Assembly (NCBI RefSeq): GCF_017355525.1
Contig: NZ_CP067395.1
Location: forward strand, 1,674,001-1,738,000
Source: Lysobacter enzymogenes
Lineage (GTDB): Bacteria; Pseudomonadota; Gammaproteobacteria; Xanthomonadales; Xanthomonadaceae
Length of the DNA stretch: 64,000 nucleotides
Direction of reading: 5' to 3'
A program made the translations under genes and the position numbers. How positions within the stretch are numbered: position 1 is the first letter of the stretch; every line of letters begins with the position of its first letter. The notes under the pieces are model-generated. The model had not been told where the DNA came from and ran no database searches. It saw only the letters and a list, made by a program, of their open reading frames with translations. This document shows, piece by piece, positions 48,178 to 58,100 of this stretch.

Positions 48178-49266
48178 TCACGGACTGGCCGGCTGATACA
48201 CCGACAACGCCCAGCCCATCCGCTCATGTCCGAACTGGTTCCAGATCGGGCTGCGGCCGTTGCTGAAAGTCGAATAGCGCGGCGCGCCGCTGCCGGTGGT
48301 GCCGCCCCACAGCCCCGCCGACACGGTGCCGCCGGTGTAGGTCGGATGGGTGTCGTCGGACTGGATGTAGTCGTAGGAACTCGACCCGGTCACGAACTTG
48401 GTGTTGGCGTCGCGCAAGGTCGCGCGCAGCGTCGTCGCGGTGCGGTTGACGTAGCTGGCCTCGCTTTCGCCGGCCACGTAACGCAGCGCGTCGGAATCGA
48501 CCAGGCCGTCGCCGTTGCTGTCGTAGTCCGCGCCCATGTACTGGGCGAAGCTGTCGACGCACTTGAAGCCCTTCTGGCGCGCGTATTCGCACATCCAGTA
48601 GTTCATCTTGGCGATCGCCGGCAGGAACCGGTCGCGCATGTTCACGGTCTGGCCGGTGCCGGCGTCGCGGCACGAGCTCTGCACGTTGTCGGCGGCGTAG
48701 CCGGGGTAGTACAGGTTCGAGATCACCTTGAGCTTGACGTTCGGGCTCGCGTTGGCGTTGATGTAGTCCATCGCCGCGGCCACGTAGGTCTTGCAGGAGT
48801 TGATCGCCGCGTCCATGCCGCTGTAGTCGCAGGTGCCGGTCTGCGACTTGAACGCCGAGCGCGCCTGCAGGCCGTCGTTGCCGCACATCTCGAAGCTCAC
48901 GATGCGGGTCGAGACGGCCTGCATGTACGAGCGCTCGGCGACGATCTTGTTCTCGTAGACGTCGCGCGCGACCGCGCCGGACTTGGCCCGGCGGACGTTC
49001 TCGATGTCGGCGTTCCAGCGCGCCGACAGGTATTCGGCGTCGACCGTCGGCGCCGAGTACTTGGCCGCGTTGCTGATCGAACCGTTGTAGCCGGCGAAGA
49101 TCGAATCGCCGTAGGCGACGCTGCGGTAGGTGGTGCTGGTGCCGGCCCGGTCGATGGTCCACGACACGTTCTGGTTCAGCGTGCTGGCCAGGGCCGGGGC
49201 CGACAGCGCGAGCAGCGCCGCGGCCGGGAGCAGCCGTGCCGCGGTGTTGCGGTAAAGAGTCTTCAT
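48178..49266 (-). CDS. Secreted SGNH/GDSL-family hydrolase
   Basis: A 362-residue exported esterase or lipase. The signal peptide ends near residue 28 (SAPALAS). SGNH blocks are clear: AYGDSIFAGYNG (nucleophile Ser, block I), MCGNDGLQ (block III) and SDDTHPTYTG (block V, Asp-x-x-His). Seven cysteines suggest disulfides. DYDSNGDGLVDSDALR resembles a calcium-binding loop. It heads an operon with the membrane-anchored protein and the Lnt-like gene. ATG 49266 follows the SD-like AGGGGACA. Confidence 0.9.
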   Translation of the reverse strand: MKTLYRNTAARLLPAAALLALSAPALASTLNQNVSWTIDRAGTSTTYRSVAYGDSIFAGYNGSISNAAKYSAPTVDAEYLSARWNADIENVRRAKSGAVARDVYENKIVAERSYMQAVSTRIVSFEMCGNDGLQARSAFKSQTGTCDYSGMDAAINSCKTYVAAAMDYINANASPNVKLKVISNLYYPGYAADNVQSSCRDAGTGQTVNMRDRFLPAIAKMNYWMCEYARQKGFKCVDSFAQYMGADYDSNGDGLVDSDALRYVAGESEASYVNRTATTLRATLRDANTKFVTGSSSYDYIQSDDTHPTYTGGTVSAGLWGGTTGSGAPRYSTFSNGRSPIWNQFGHERMGWALSVYQPASP

Positions 49267-49650
49267 CCTTGTCCCCTTCGAGATGGTGTGCGCGGAGCAC
49301 CCGCAGGTGCCCGGTGAGAAAACGCCAGACAGCGATCCACGACGGGCCCGCTCGCGGGCCCGGTTCACGACGAAACCGGTTCATGAGTCTTCGCGACGAG
49401 GACGCCCGAGACGTCGCGGCACCGCCCCCTGCCATCGCCCCCGGACGCTAGCGTACGGTTCTGCGGGCACGCAATGTGCGCTGCAACAGTCGCGGGGGGC
49501 TGCATCACGTTTTGGCGAATGCGGCGCGGGAATCGTTGCGGCGGCCGGTGCGCGGGCGCGACGCGGGTCGGCTCGGCCATCGCGGCGGTTGCCGTGCCGA
49601 AGCTCGCGCGCGAAGCTGTGCGCCGCTATCGGGACCGCAGGCGTGCAGCG
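49267..49650. other. Gap upstream of the SGNH hydrolase operon
   Basis: 384 bp that must contain the hydrolase promoter. An open frame from 49474 runs into the next gene, but its first 59 codons are Cys/Arg-rich and were not accepted. No operator or RNA structure was recognised. Confidence 0.4.
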
Positions 49651-50040
49651 ATGATCGACGACAGCCCCTGCGGCCCGCACGGGCCGAACGCGGACGGCGC
49701 GCGCGCGGCGCTGGCCGGGTTCCTCGCCGAACTGGACGCCGGCAGGGCGGCCCTGGACGAAGCCTTCCACTTCGACGACCGCGCCGCGGTCAAGCCCGCC
49801 TACGACGCGCTGATGCGTCTTGCCGATACGCACGGCGCTGTGGCGTCGGCGCTGAAGGCGCAGCGCGCGCCGTCCGCCGACGCCAACGGCGGCGGCGACG
49901 AAACGATCCGGACCGTCGAAGAAATCCTGGCGGTGTTGCGCGACATGGCCGGCGGCGCCGGACGCTATCACGCCGAGTCCGGCCGGCTCGCCCGCTTGCA
50001 GTCGCAGCTCGCGGATGCGCTCGCGCGCATGAGCGGCTGA
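49651..50040 (+). CDS. Helical hypothetical protein
   Basis: A 129-residue acidic, Ala-rich, predicted all-helical protein (ARAALAGFLAELDAGRAALD, TVEEILAVLRDMAGG, RLARLQSQLADALARMSG) with no signal or membrane segment. ATG 49651 was preferred over an upstream start, though the Shine-Dalgarno is weak. It precedes the metallopeptidase by 174 bp on the same strand and may belong with it. Function unknown. Confidence 0.5.
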   Translation: MIDDSPCGPHGPNADGARAALAGFLAELDAGRAALDEAFHFDDRAAVKPAYDALMRLADTHGAVASALKAQRAPSADANGGGDETIRTVEEILAVLRDMAGGAGRYHAESGRLARLQSQLADALARMSG

Positions 50041-50214
50041 GGCCTCGCCCGTCGGCCGCCGCCGCGGCGACCGCACCGGACGCAACGCATCGCCGAATCG
50101 CACGACCGGGCGCATCCCCGCCGCACCGAAGCCGCGAACGGCTGGCCGCCGCCCGCGCCCCTTGCCGTTGACGACAACGGGAACAGACCGCCGCCCCAGG
50201 AAGGGCTCATCGCC

Positions 50215-51765
50215 ATGCCGATCAACTACATCCCCAACGATCCTCGCGCGAAGAAGTTCAACCGCTCGCGCAAGCAAACGGCGATCAAGAACCGGCCCGC
50301 GAAAGACGCGCAATTGACCTTCCGCGCGCTCCCCGGCCAAAAACCCTATGCGGAAGGCGGCCTGGATTGGCTGGCGTGGCAAGTCCGGGAATCGTCGCTG
50401 CGCGCGCTGGCCGCGTTCGAAAAGATCGACGGGCCGCTCGCGCGCTGGCCGCGGACCGCCGCGGCGAAATCCTTGCCCGTGACCCTGGTCCGCGGCCAGG
50501 AGGCCAATGCCTACTACTCCGGCGGAGAACTGGTGTTTTGCCGGGTCCGCCGCGGCAACAAGGACCACTACACCGGAGCCAGCGCCGATGTCGTGGCGCA
50601 CGAAGTGGGGCATGCGCTGCTCGACGCGCTGCGGCCGGAATTGTGGGACATCCAGTTCATCGAGGTCGCGGCGTTCCACGAATCCTTCGGCGACTGCATC
50701 GCGCTGCTCAGCGCGCTCGCCGACAAGGACATCCGCAACGACATCGTCGCCGGCAACGGCTTGAACCGGCGCAACCACCTGGAAACCTGGGGCGAGCAAC
50801 TCGCATGGCTGGCGGGACCGGACAACGTCCCGCGGCAGATGCTCAACGACTTGCAGTGGCATTTCCCGAGCAAGGACGACGAGATCCACGACTTCGGGCA
50901 GATCTTCACCGGCTGCTTCTACGACCTGATCCGCTTCCGGCTCGCCGCCGCCAAGACCCGCAGCGAAAAGACCCTGTGGAACGCAGCGCAAAGCGCCGCC
51001 CGCCTGCTGTTCGCCGCCGCGCGCAAGGCCCCGGTGACGCCGCGGTTCTTCCAGGCGCTGGGCCGGGTGATGGAGATCGAATCGGTGCGCGATCGCGCGC
51101 TGCACGCCGCGGTGCGGCAGGCGTTCGGCCGCCACGGCATCGCGCTCGGCAGCGCCGCCATCCTCAGTCCGAAAGCTACGCTCGCGGGCAAGGCCGGATC
51201 GGCGCGGGCGCAGTGGCGTCCGTCCGACGACGGTCTCGACGACCTGCGCAACCGCACCGGCGCGGGCGACGCGGTGCCGCTGTGCCTGCGTCCGCTGCAA
51301 CTGGGCGGCCACGAACTCGTCGAAGCGACCTACCCGCGCGCGATCGACATCGGCCGGCGCCTGTCCGGCGCGCTCAAGGGCGGCGCGCTCAAGGGTGCTG
51401 CTCTTAAGGGTGTGCAAGCGTTCGCAGCGGAAGGCGTGCTGCTCGGCCGGATGAAGCCGGCGACGAGCGCGGCGCGGACCTCCAGCGTAGCGATCCTGAC
51501 CGCCCTGCCCGACGCCGTCGCGACCGAGAACGAAGTGATGGAGTTCGTCGCCGGCTTGGTCGAACGCAAGCAAGTCGCGGCGAAGGTTCCCGCGCCGCGT
51601 GCCGCGGGCGCGCAGCGCCGGACCAAGGCGGCCATGGCCGCCGCAAGCGCAGCGAGCGTCGGCGACGAGCCGCCGGGCACAACGCATCGGGTCGTGGACA
51701 CCGAAGACGGCAGACGCGTTCTGAAGCGGCTGCGATTCGCGTGCGCTTGCCGCGAACGGCGCTGA
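50215..51765 (+). CDS. HEXXH metallopeptidase, gluzincin type
   Basis: A 516-residue protein without signal peptide. The zinc site is VVAHEVGHALLDALRPE (near residues 124-140), followed about 25 residues later by FHESFGDCIALLS, where the Glu of HESFGD is the expected third ligand, as in thermolysin-like enzymes. The middle (about 230-330) is helical. Residues 360-440 include LKGGALKGAALKG repeats. The tail carries GTTHRVVDTEDGRRVLKRLR, a motif that recurs in the convergent gene at 51812-52009. AGGAAGG lies upstream of ATG 50215. The substrate is unknown; extracellular use would need a non-Sec route. Confidence 0.8.
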   Translation: MPINYIPNDPRAKKFNRSRKQTAIKNRPAKDAQLTFRALPGQKPYAEGGLDWLAWQVRESSLRALAAFEKIDGPLARWPRTAAAKSLPVTLVRGQEANAYYSGGELVFCRVRRGNKDHYTGASADVVAHEVGHALLDALRPELWDIQFIEVAAFHESFGDCIALLSALADKDIRNDIVAGNGLNRRNHLETWGEQLAWLAGPDNVPRQMLNDLQWHFPSKDDEIHDFGQIFTGCFYDLIRFRLAAAKTRSEKTLWNAAQSAARLLFAAARKAPVTPRFFQALGRVMEIESVRDRALHAAVRQAFGRHGIALGSAAILSPKATLAGKAGSARAQWRPSDDGLDDLRNRTGAGDAVPLCLRPLQLGGHELVEATYPRAIDIGRRLSGALKGGALKGAALKGVQAFAAEGVLLGRMKPATSAARTSSVAILTALPDAVATENEVMEFVAGLVERKQVAAKVPAPRAAGAQRRTKAAMAAASAASVGDEPPGTTHRVVDTEDGRRVLKRLRFACACRERR

Positions 51766-51811
51766 CGGGCGTCGACGCACGGCGCGTGCGCGCCGCGAAC
51801 GCGAGCGGAAA

Positions 51812-52009
51812 CTAGCGCGCGGAAAAACGCCGGCGGACCAGGACCTCGCCATCCGGCGACTCGGCCACCGAATGCGTCGCGCCGGCTTTCGGTTCGCCCG
51901 CGTCCCTCTGAACCTGTCCCGCCTTTTCCAGCGTCCGGCGGAACAGCTTTTGTTCGCCTTTGCCGGGACGCTTCGCCTTGGCAGCGCGTTTGCTCGGCCT
52001 GGTCGCCAT
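51812..52009 (-). CDS. Small basic protein sharing a motif with the metallopeptidase tail
   Basis: A 65-residue Lys/Arg-rich protein starting MATRPSKRAAKAKRPG. Its last 22 residues include GATHSVAESPDGEVLVRRRF, which lines up with GTTHRVVDTEDGRRVLKRLR at the end of the neighbouring peptidase. It converges on the peptidase gene with a 46-bp gap. It could be an interaction module, a chaperone-like partner, or a degraded duplicate. ATG 52009 was chosen because the upstream part of the frame looks non-coding. Confidence 0.6.
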   Translation of the reverse strand: MATRPSKRAAKAKRPGKGEQKLFRRTLEKAGQVQRDAGEPKAGATHSVAESPDGEVLVRRRFSAR

Positions 52010-52385
52010 CGGGGCTTGCCGCCTCCCCCGCCTCGCGGGGAAATCAATGCTTGACAAGCTAGCACGGCATATGCAGGCGGACAACGCAAGCGCGGTGTCG
52101 CCCGCCCGATCCGCCAGACGCCGGATCGCATAGCGCTTCTGCCGCGCGTTCCAGGCAAAATCGACGCTCCCGCCGCTGCCGCCGGGAACCAGAACGGGAA
52201 CGGGAACGCCAGCCAGGCCAGCCGTTCCCAACCGGGACGAGGGTCAGCGCACCTTCCGCGACCGCCTGCGTCCCCGCGCCGCTCCGGTCCGGCCGCGCCG
52301 CGCGACAAGACGGCGTGCCTGACCGGCCTTAGTTGTCCATACTCGTCGGCACTCAGTGGTTCCGAAAACCAAAGCCTTGAATCAA
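52010..52385. other. Gap upstream of mutS
   Basis: 376 bp between the divergent small basic gene and mutS. Presumed promoters only; no repeat, operator or RNA structure was recognised. Confidence 0.4.
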
Positions 52386-54989
52386 ATGCAAAAAAGCCAG
52401 AAACCCAGCGCCGGCAAGAGCGCCGAAGAACACACCCCGCTGATGAAGCAATTCTTCGCCGCCAAGAACGAGCACCCCGATGTGCTGCTGTTCTTCCGCA
52501 TGGGCGATTTCTACGAACTGTTCTACGACGACGCGCGCAAGGCAGCGCGCCTGCTCGACATCACCCTGACCCAGCGCGGCGCCTCGGCCGGCCAGCCGAT
52601 TCCGATGGCGGGCGTGCCGCACCACTCCGCCGAAGGCTATCTGGCGCGCCTGGTCGCGCTCGGCGAGTCGGTGGCGATCTGCGAGCAGATCGGCGACCCG
52701 GCCCTGGCCAAGGGCATCGTCGAACGCAAGGTGGTGCGCATCATCACCCCCGGCACGGTCACCGACGAGGCGCTGCTCAACGAGCGCCGCGACACGCTGC
52801 TGCTGGCGGTGTCGCGCGGCAAGAGCGGCTGGGGCCTGGCCTGGGCCGACTTGGCCGCGGGCCGTTTCCTGGTCAACGAAGTCGCCAGCGAAGACGCGCT
52901 GGAAGCCGAACTGGCGCGGCTGGAGCCGGCCGAAACGCTGATGCCCGACGAAGACGGCTGGGGTGCGTTCGTGTCGCAGCGCAGCGGCGTGCGCCGGCGC
53001 GCGCCGTGGCTGTTCGACGTCGACAGCGGCCGCCGCCAGTTGCTGCGCTTCTTCGGCCTGCACGACCTGTCCGGCTTCGGCCTGGAAGACAAGCCGCTGG
53101 CGGTCGCCGCCGCGGCCGCGCTGCTGGGCTATGTCGAGGAAACCCAGAAGCAGCGCCTGCCGCACCTGACTTCGATCGCGGTCGAATCCGGCGACGGCGC
53201 CATCGCCATGAACGCGGCCACCCGCCGCCATCTGGAGCTGGACAGCCGCATCGACGGCGACAGCCGCACCACCCTGCTCGGCGTGCTCGACAGCACGGTC
53301 ACGCCGATGGGCGGACGCCTGCTGCGGCGCTGGCTGCACCGGCCGCTGCGCGACCGCGCCGCGTTGCGCCACCGCCATCAGGCCGTGGCCACGCTGATCG
53401 AGAGCCGCGCCGGCGACGAGGTGCGCGAACGCTTCCGCGCGCTCGGCGATCTGGAGCGCATCCTCTCGCGCATCGCCCTGCGCAGCGCGCGCCCGCGCGA
53501 CCTGTCGACCCTGCGCGACGGCCTCGGCCTGCTGCCCGACGTGCGCGGCCTGCTGCGCCCGCTCGACGCGCCGCGGCTGAGCGCGCTGGCCGCCGAACTC
53601 GGCGAGCACGACGCCCACGCGCATCTGCTGGCCGAAGCGATCGTGCCGCAGCCGCCGGTGCTGGCGCGCGACGGCGGCGTGTTCGCGCCCGGCTACGACG
53701 CCGAACTCGACGAGCTGCGCACGCTGTCGACCAACGCCGACCAGTTCCTGGTCGACCTGGAAGCGCGCGAGCGCGCCGCCAGCGGCATCGCCACGCTCAA
53801 GGTCGGCTACAACCGCGTCCACGGCTATTACCTGGAAGTCAGCAAGGCCCAGGCCGACAAGGCGCCGACCCACTACACCCGCCGCCAGACCCTCAGCAAC
53901 GCCGAGCGCTACATCACCGAGGAGCTCAAGCAGTTCGAGGACAAAGTGCTGTCGGCGCGCGAACGCGCGCTGGCGCGCGAGCGGCTGCTGTACGAACAAC
54001 TGCTCGACGCGCTCAACGAACGCCTGGAGCCGCTCAAGCGCTGCGCCGCGGCGCTGTCGGAGCTGGACGTGCTGTGCGCGTTCGCCGAACGCGCCGCCAG
54101 CCTGGACTGGTCGCAGCCGGAGCTGACCGAAGCGCCGGGCCTGAGCATCCTGCGCGGCCGCCATCCGGTGGTCGAGGCGGTGCGCAACGATCCGTTCGAG
54201 CCCAACGACCTGGTGCTCGACGACAGCAACGGCCGCCGCATGCTTGTCATCACCGGCCCGAACATGGGCGGCAAGTCGACCTACATGCGCCAGAACGCGC
54301 TGATCGTGCTGCTCGCGCACATCGGCAGCTTCGTGCCGGCATCGCGCGCGACGATCGGCCCGGTCGACCGCATCCTGACCCGCATCGGCGCCGGCGACGA
54401 CCTCGCCCGCGGCCAGTCGACCTTCATGGTCGAGATGAGCGAAACCAGCTACATCCTGCACCACGCCACCGATTGCTCGCTGGTGCTGATGGACGAGATC
54501 GGCCGCGGCACCTCGACCTACGACGGCCTGGCCCTGGCCGAGGCCTGCGCGCGCCACCTCGCCCACCACAACCGCGCCTACACCTTGTTCGCGACGCATT
54601 ACTTCGAACTGACCGCTCTGGCCGAACCCGGCAACGGCATCGCCAACGTGCATCTCGACGCGGTCGAGCACGGCGAGCAGCTGGTGTTCATGCACGCGGT
54701 CAAGGACGGCCCGGCCGACCGCAGCTTCGGCCTGCAGGTGGCGGCGCTGGCGGGGTTGCCGAAGTCGGTGGTCAAGCAGGCGCGTGGGCGTTTGATCGAA
54801 CTGGAGAACCAGGGCCGCGAGACGCCGAAGCCGTCGTTCGCCAAGGCCGCGCTGGATGCGCCGCAGCAGTTCGGCCTGTTCGCCGCGCCGTCGTCGGCGG
54901 CGCTGGATGCGCTGGCCGAAGTGGATCCGGACGAGCTGACGCCGAAGCAGGCCTTGGAGGCGCTGTATCGGATCAAGGCGCTGGCCTGA
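52386..54989 (+). CDS. mutS: DNA mismatch repair protein MutS
   Basis: Recognises mismatches and recruits MutL. The 867-residue protein has the mismatch-binding [15 protein letters not shown] near the N-terminus, the clamp region, Walker [15 protein letters not shown], the [14 protein letters not shown] signature, Walker [17 protein letters not shown] and the C-terminal [14 protein letters not shown] dimerisation tail. ATG 52386 was chosen; a GTG ten codons upstream is in frame. It is not next to recA here, unlike in some relatives. Confidence 0.97.
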   Translation: MQKSQKPSAGKSAEEHTPLMKQFFAAKNEHPDVLLFFRMGDFYELFYDDARKAARLLDITLTQRGASAGQPIPMAGVPHHSAEGYLARLVALGESVAICEQIGDPALAKGIVERKVVRIITPGTVTDEALLNERRDTLLLAVSRGKSGWGLAWADLAAGRFLVNEVASEDALEAELARLEPAETLMPDEDGWGAFVSQRSGVRRRAPWLFDVDSGRRQLLRFFGLHDLSGFGLEDKPLAVAAAAALLGYVEETQKQRLPHLTSIAVESGDGAIAMNAATRRHLELDSRIDGDSRTTLLGVLDSTVTPMGGRLLRRWLHRPLRDRAALRHRHQAVATLIESRAGDEVRERFRALGDLERILSRIALRSARPRDLSTLRDGLGLLPDVRGLLRPLDAPRLSALAAELGEHDAHAHLLAEAIVPQPPVLARDGGVFAPGYDAELDELRTLSTNADQFLVDLEARERAASGIATLKVGYNRVHGYYLEVSKAQADKAPTHYTRRQTLSNAERYITEELKQFEDKVLSARERALARERLLYEQLLDALNERLEPLKRCAAALSELDVLCAFAERAASLDWSQPELTEAPGLSILRGRHPVVEAVRNDPFEPNDLVLDDSNGRRMLVITGPNMGGKSTYMRQNALIVLLAHIGSFVPASRATIGPVDRILTRIGAGDDLARGQSTFMVEMSETSYILHHATDCSLVLMDEIGRGTSTYDGLALAEACARHLAHHNRAYTLFATHYFELTALAEPGNGIANVHLDAVEHGEQLVFMHAVKDGPADRSFGLQVAALAGLPKSVVKQARGRLIELENQGRETPKPSFAKAALDAPQQFGLFAAPSSAALDALAEVDPDELTPKQALEALYRIKALA

Positions 54990-54998
54990 TCTTCGTAT

Positions 54999-55020
54999 GG
55001 GAGGGCCTTCAGGCCCTCCC
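54999..55020. repeat. Hairpin downstream of mutS
   Basis: GGGAGGGCC pairs with GGCCCTCCC around TTCA. There is no T tract. It resembles another dispersed xanthomonad intergenic repeat and may serve as the mutS terminator. Confidence 0.65.
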
Positions 55021-55121
55021 GCACCAGCGAAAGCCGCAACGCAATCTGTGACCGAAGCGACGCTCTGCGAGCGCCGACACCCAACCGCTAAACTGTCGCC
55101 GGAACGGACACCGGAGCGCAT

Positions 55122-58100
55122 GTGGAAGCCTTGCTATTCCTGGTCGGCATCGTCGCCGGCCTGATCCTCGCCCGCCTCTATCGCCCCGCCGCTGCTGCGC
55201 AGAGCGCGCCGGCGGCGATCGCGACGCCGCCGGCCGCCGTTGCCGACAACGACGACGACGCGCCCGCCGCCGTTGAAGCTCCGGCCGAGCCCGCGCCGCC
55301 CGCCGCCGAAGACACCCCGCAAGAACGCCTGTTCGCGCTGATCCGCCGCATCGACGCGGTCGACGAGCGCATCCAGCGCCCGCAGGACCTGCTCGCCCTG
55401 CCCGAATTCCACCAAGGCGTCGAACTGCTCGCCAGCGACGCCTTCAACCACGAAGACCTGATCCGCCAGCTCAGCGGCACCGGCTACGTGCTGCAGTCGA
55501 TGATCGTCAAGGCCGGCTCGCGCCGCGACGACATCCTCGCCGACTGGCTGATCGAACCGGCCGGCCAGTACGGCGGCTATCCGCTGCATTTCCTGATCGA
55601 ACACCTGCGCGCGCTCGACGGCGCCGAACTGCTGCCGCAGCTGATGCGCCACGCCCAGCCGTGGTGGTGGGAGTTCGCGCCGATGCGCCAGCAGGTGCGC
55701 GATTACCTGCGCTGGGCCGGCGACCAGGGCTACATCCCGCCCGCGCCGAAGCTCGACGAGCTGGACGAGAACAACGCCAAGCAGCTCGCCGAGACGCTCA
55801 AGCGCTTCGACTCGCCGCTGCTGCAGCCGCTGCTCGACGAAGTCGAGCGCTGCGCCGGCGCGCGCCGCGAGAGCCGCGTGCTCGGCGCGTTCGGACGGGT
55901 CAATCCGGCGCCGAAGACGGCGCTGCGGATCGAGCACGAGGCCTTGCGCGAGCAACTGGATCAGCTGCAGGAGCTGCTGACCGCGAAAGAGGCGGCCTCG
56001 GTGCTGATCAGCGGCGAACACGGCGTCGGTAAGAGCGTGCTGATCGACCTGCTGTGCCAGCGCCTGCAGGCGCAGGGCTGGCTGGTGTTCGAAGCCAGCG
56101 CCGCGGAAATCCTGTCCGGCCAGTCCTACATCGGCGAACTCGAAGAACGCGTGCGCGAAATGCTGTCGGTGCTCGACCGCGACAAGGCGCTGTGGCGCGC
56201 GCCGGAATTCTTCGAACTGCTGTCCAAGGGCGCGTACAAGCAAGACCCCACCGGCGTGCTCGACCTGGTCCTGCCGGCGATCGAACGCGGCCGGCTGCGG
56301 GTGATCGGCGAGATCAGCCCGCGCCAGCTGGCCCAGTTGCAGGTCGCGCGCCCGGTCGTCAAGCACCACTTCGACGTGCTGACGCTGAGCCCGCTCGATC
56401 CGCAGGCGCTGGCGCCGCTCGCGGCCGAATGGGCGCGGCTGGAAAGCGAGCGTCTCGGCCGCGAAGTCGCCGACGCGCGCACCCTGGCCGAGGCCGCGCG
56501 CATGGCCGCGCAGTATTTCCCCGAACAGCACGAACCCGGCCGCCTGCTGCGCCTGCTCGACGACGCGCTGCGCAACGCGCAGGCGCTGGAGCCGCCGGCG
56601 CTGCCGCTCGACGGCGAACGCCTGCTCGCCACCATCGCCCAGCGCAGCGGCCTGCCGCTGGACGTCATCGACGACCGCCAGAGCCTGGACCTGGAGCGAC
56701 TGCGCGCGTTCTTCCAGCGCCGCGTGCTCGGCCAGGACGAAGCGGTCGACGCGCTGCTCGACCGCATCGCCATGCTCAAGGCCGGGCTCACCGACAACGG
56801 CCGCCCGATCGGCGTGTTCCTGTTCGCCGGCCCGACCGGCACCGGCAAGACCGAACTGGCGAAGGCGCTGGGCGAACTGCTGTTCGGCAGCGACGAACGC
56901 CTGCTGCGCCTGGACATGAGCGAGTTCCAGTCCGAAGACTCGGCCTGGCGCCTGACCGCCGACCAGGGCGGCGCCGCCGGCGTGCGCTCGCTGACCTCGC
57001 GCATCCGCGAGCAGCCGTTCTCGGTGGTGCTGCTGGACGAATTCGAAAAGGCCCATCCCAAGGTCTGGGACCTGTTCCTGCAGGTGTTCGACGACGCGCG
57101 CCTGAGCGACAGCAGCGGCCACGCCGTCGACTTCCGCCACAGCATCATCATCCTCACCAGCAACGTCGGCTCGACCATTTCGCGCAGCGCCGGCCCCGGC
57201 TTCACTTCGGTGCGCGGCGGCTATTCGCGCGGCGCGGTCGAGAAGGCGCTGTTCGAAACCTTCCGCCGCGAGTTCATCAACCGCCTCGACCGGGTGGTGC
57301 TGTTCAATCCGCTCGACCGCGCGCTGATGCGCGAGATCCTGCACAAGGAACTGAGCCGGGTGCTGACCCGGCGCGGCCTGCGCAACCGCGACTGGGCGGT
57401 GGAATGGGAGCCCTCGGCGATCGAGTTCCTGCTCGACCGCGGCTTCACTCCGGACCTGGGCGCGCGTCCGCTGCGCCGCGCGATCGAGCACTACCTGCTG
57501 GCGCCGCTGGCGCGCAGCATCGTCGAGCACCGCGCGCCGCAGGGCGACCAGTTCCTGTTCGTGCGCAGCGCCGGCGACAAGCTCGAAGTCGAGTTCATCG
57601 ACCCGGCCCCGGCCGCGCCCGCGCGCATGCCGGCGCCCGCGAACGAGTCCGCGCCCGCGCACGGCGACGACGATCTGCGCGACCTGGTCTACGCGCCCGC
57701 GGCCGACGCCGGCGCCATCGCCCGGCTCGACGCGCGGCTGGCGGCGCTGGAAGAAACCGTGCTCGGCGCGCAATGGCGCGACGAGCGCGAGGCCGACTAC
57801 GCGCGCATGGCCGCCGCCGGCTTCTGGGAATCGCCCGAACGCCACGCCGCGCTCGACCGGATCGAACGCCGCGACCGCATCGAAAGCGCGCTCGACACTG
57901 CGGTGCGCCTGCAACAGCGGCTCAGCCGCGACGGCGGCAATCCGAGCTTCGCCCAGTCGCTGGCGCAACTGCTGTTCCTGCTCGGCCTGGCGGTCGACGC
58001 GCTGCGCGCCGGCCGGCCGCAGGACGCGCTGGTCGAGATCGATCTCAGCGAATCGGCGCAGCAGCGCCAGAACCCGGACCTGCGCCAGTGGTGGCAACGC

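Noticed and set aside
49474..49650. N-terminal extension of the helical hypothetical protein
   Set aside because: Cys/Arg/Gly-rich, unlike the acidic helical body. The ATG at 49651 gives a more coherent protein.
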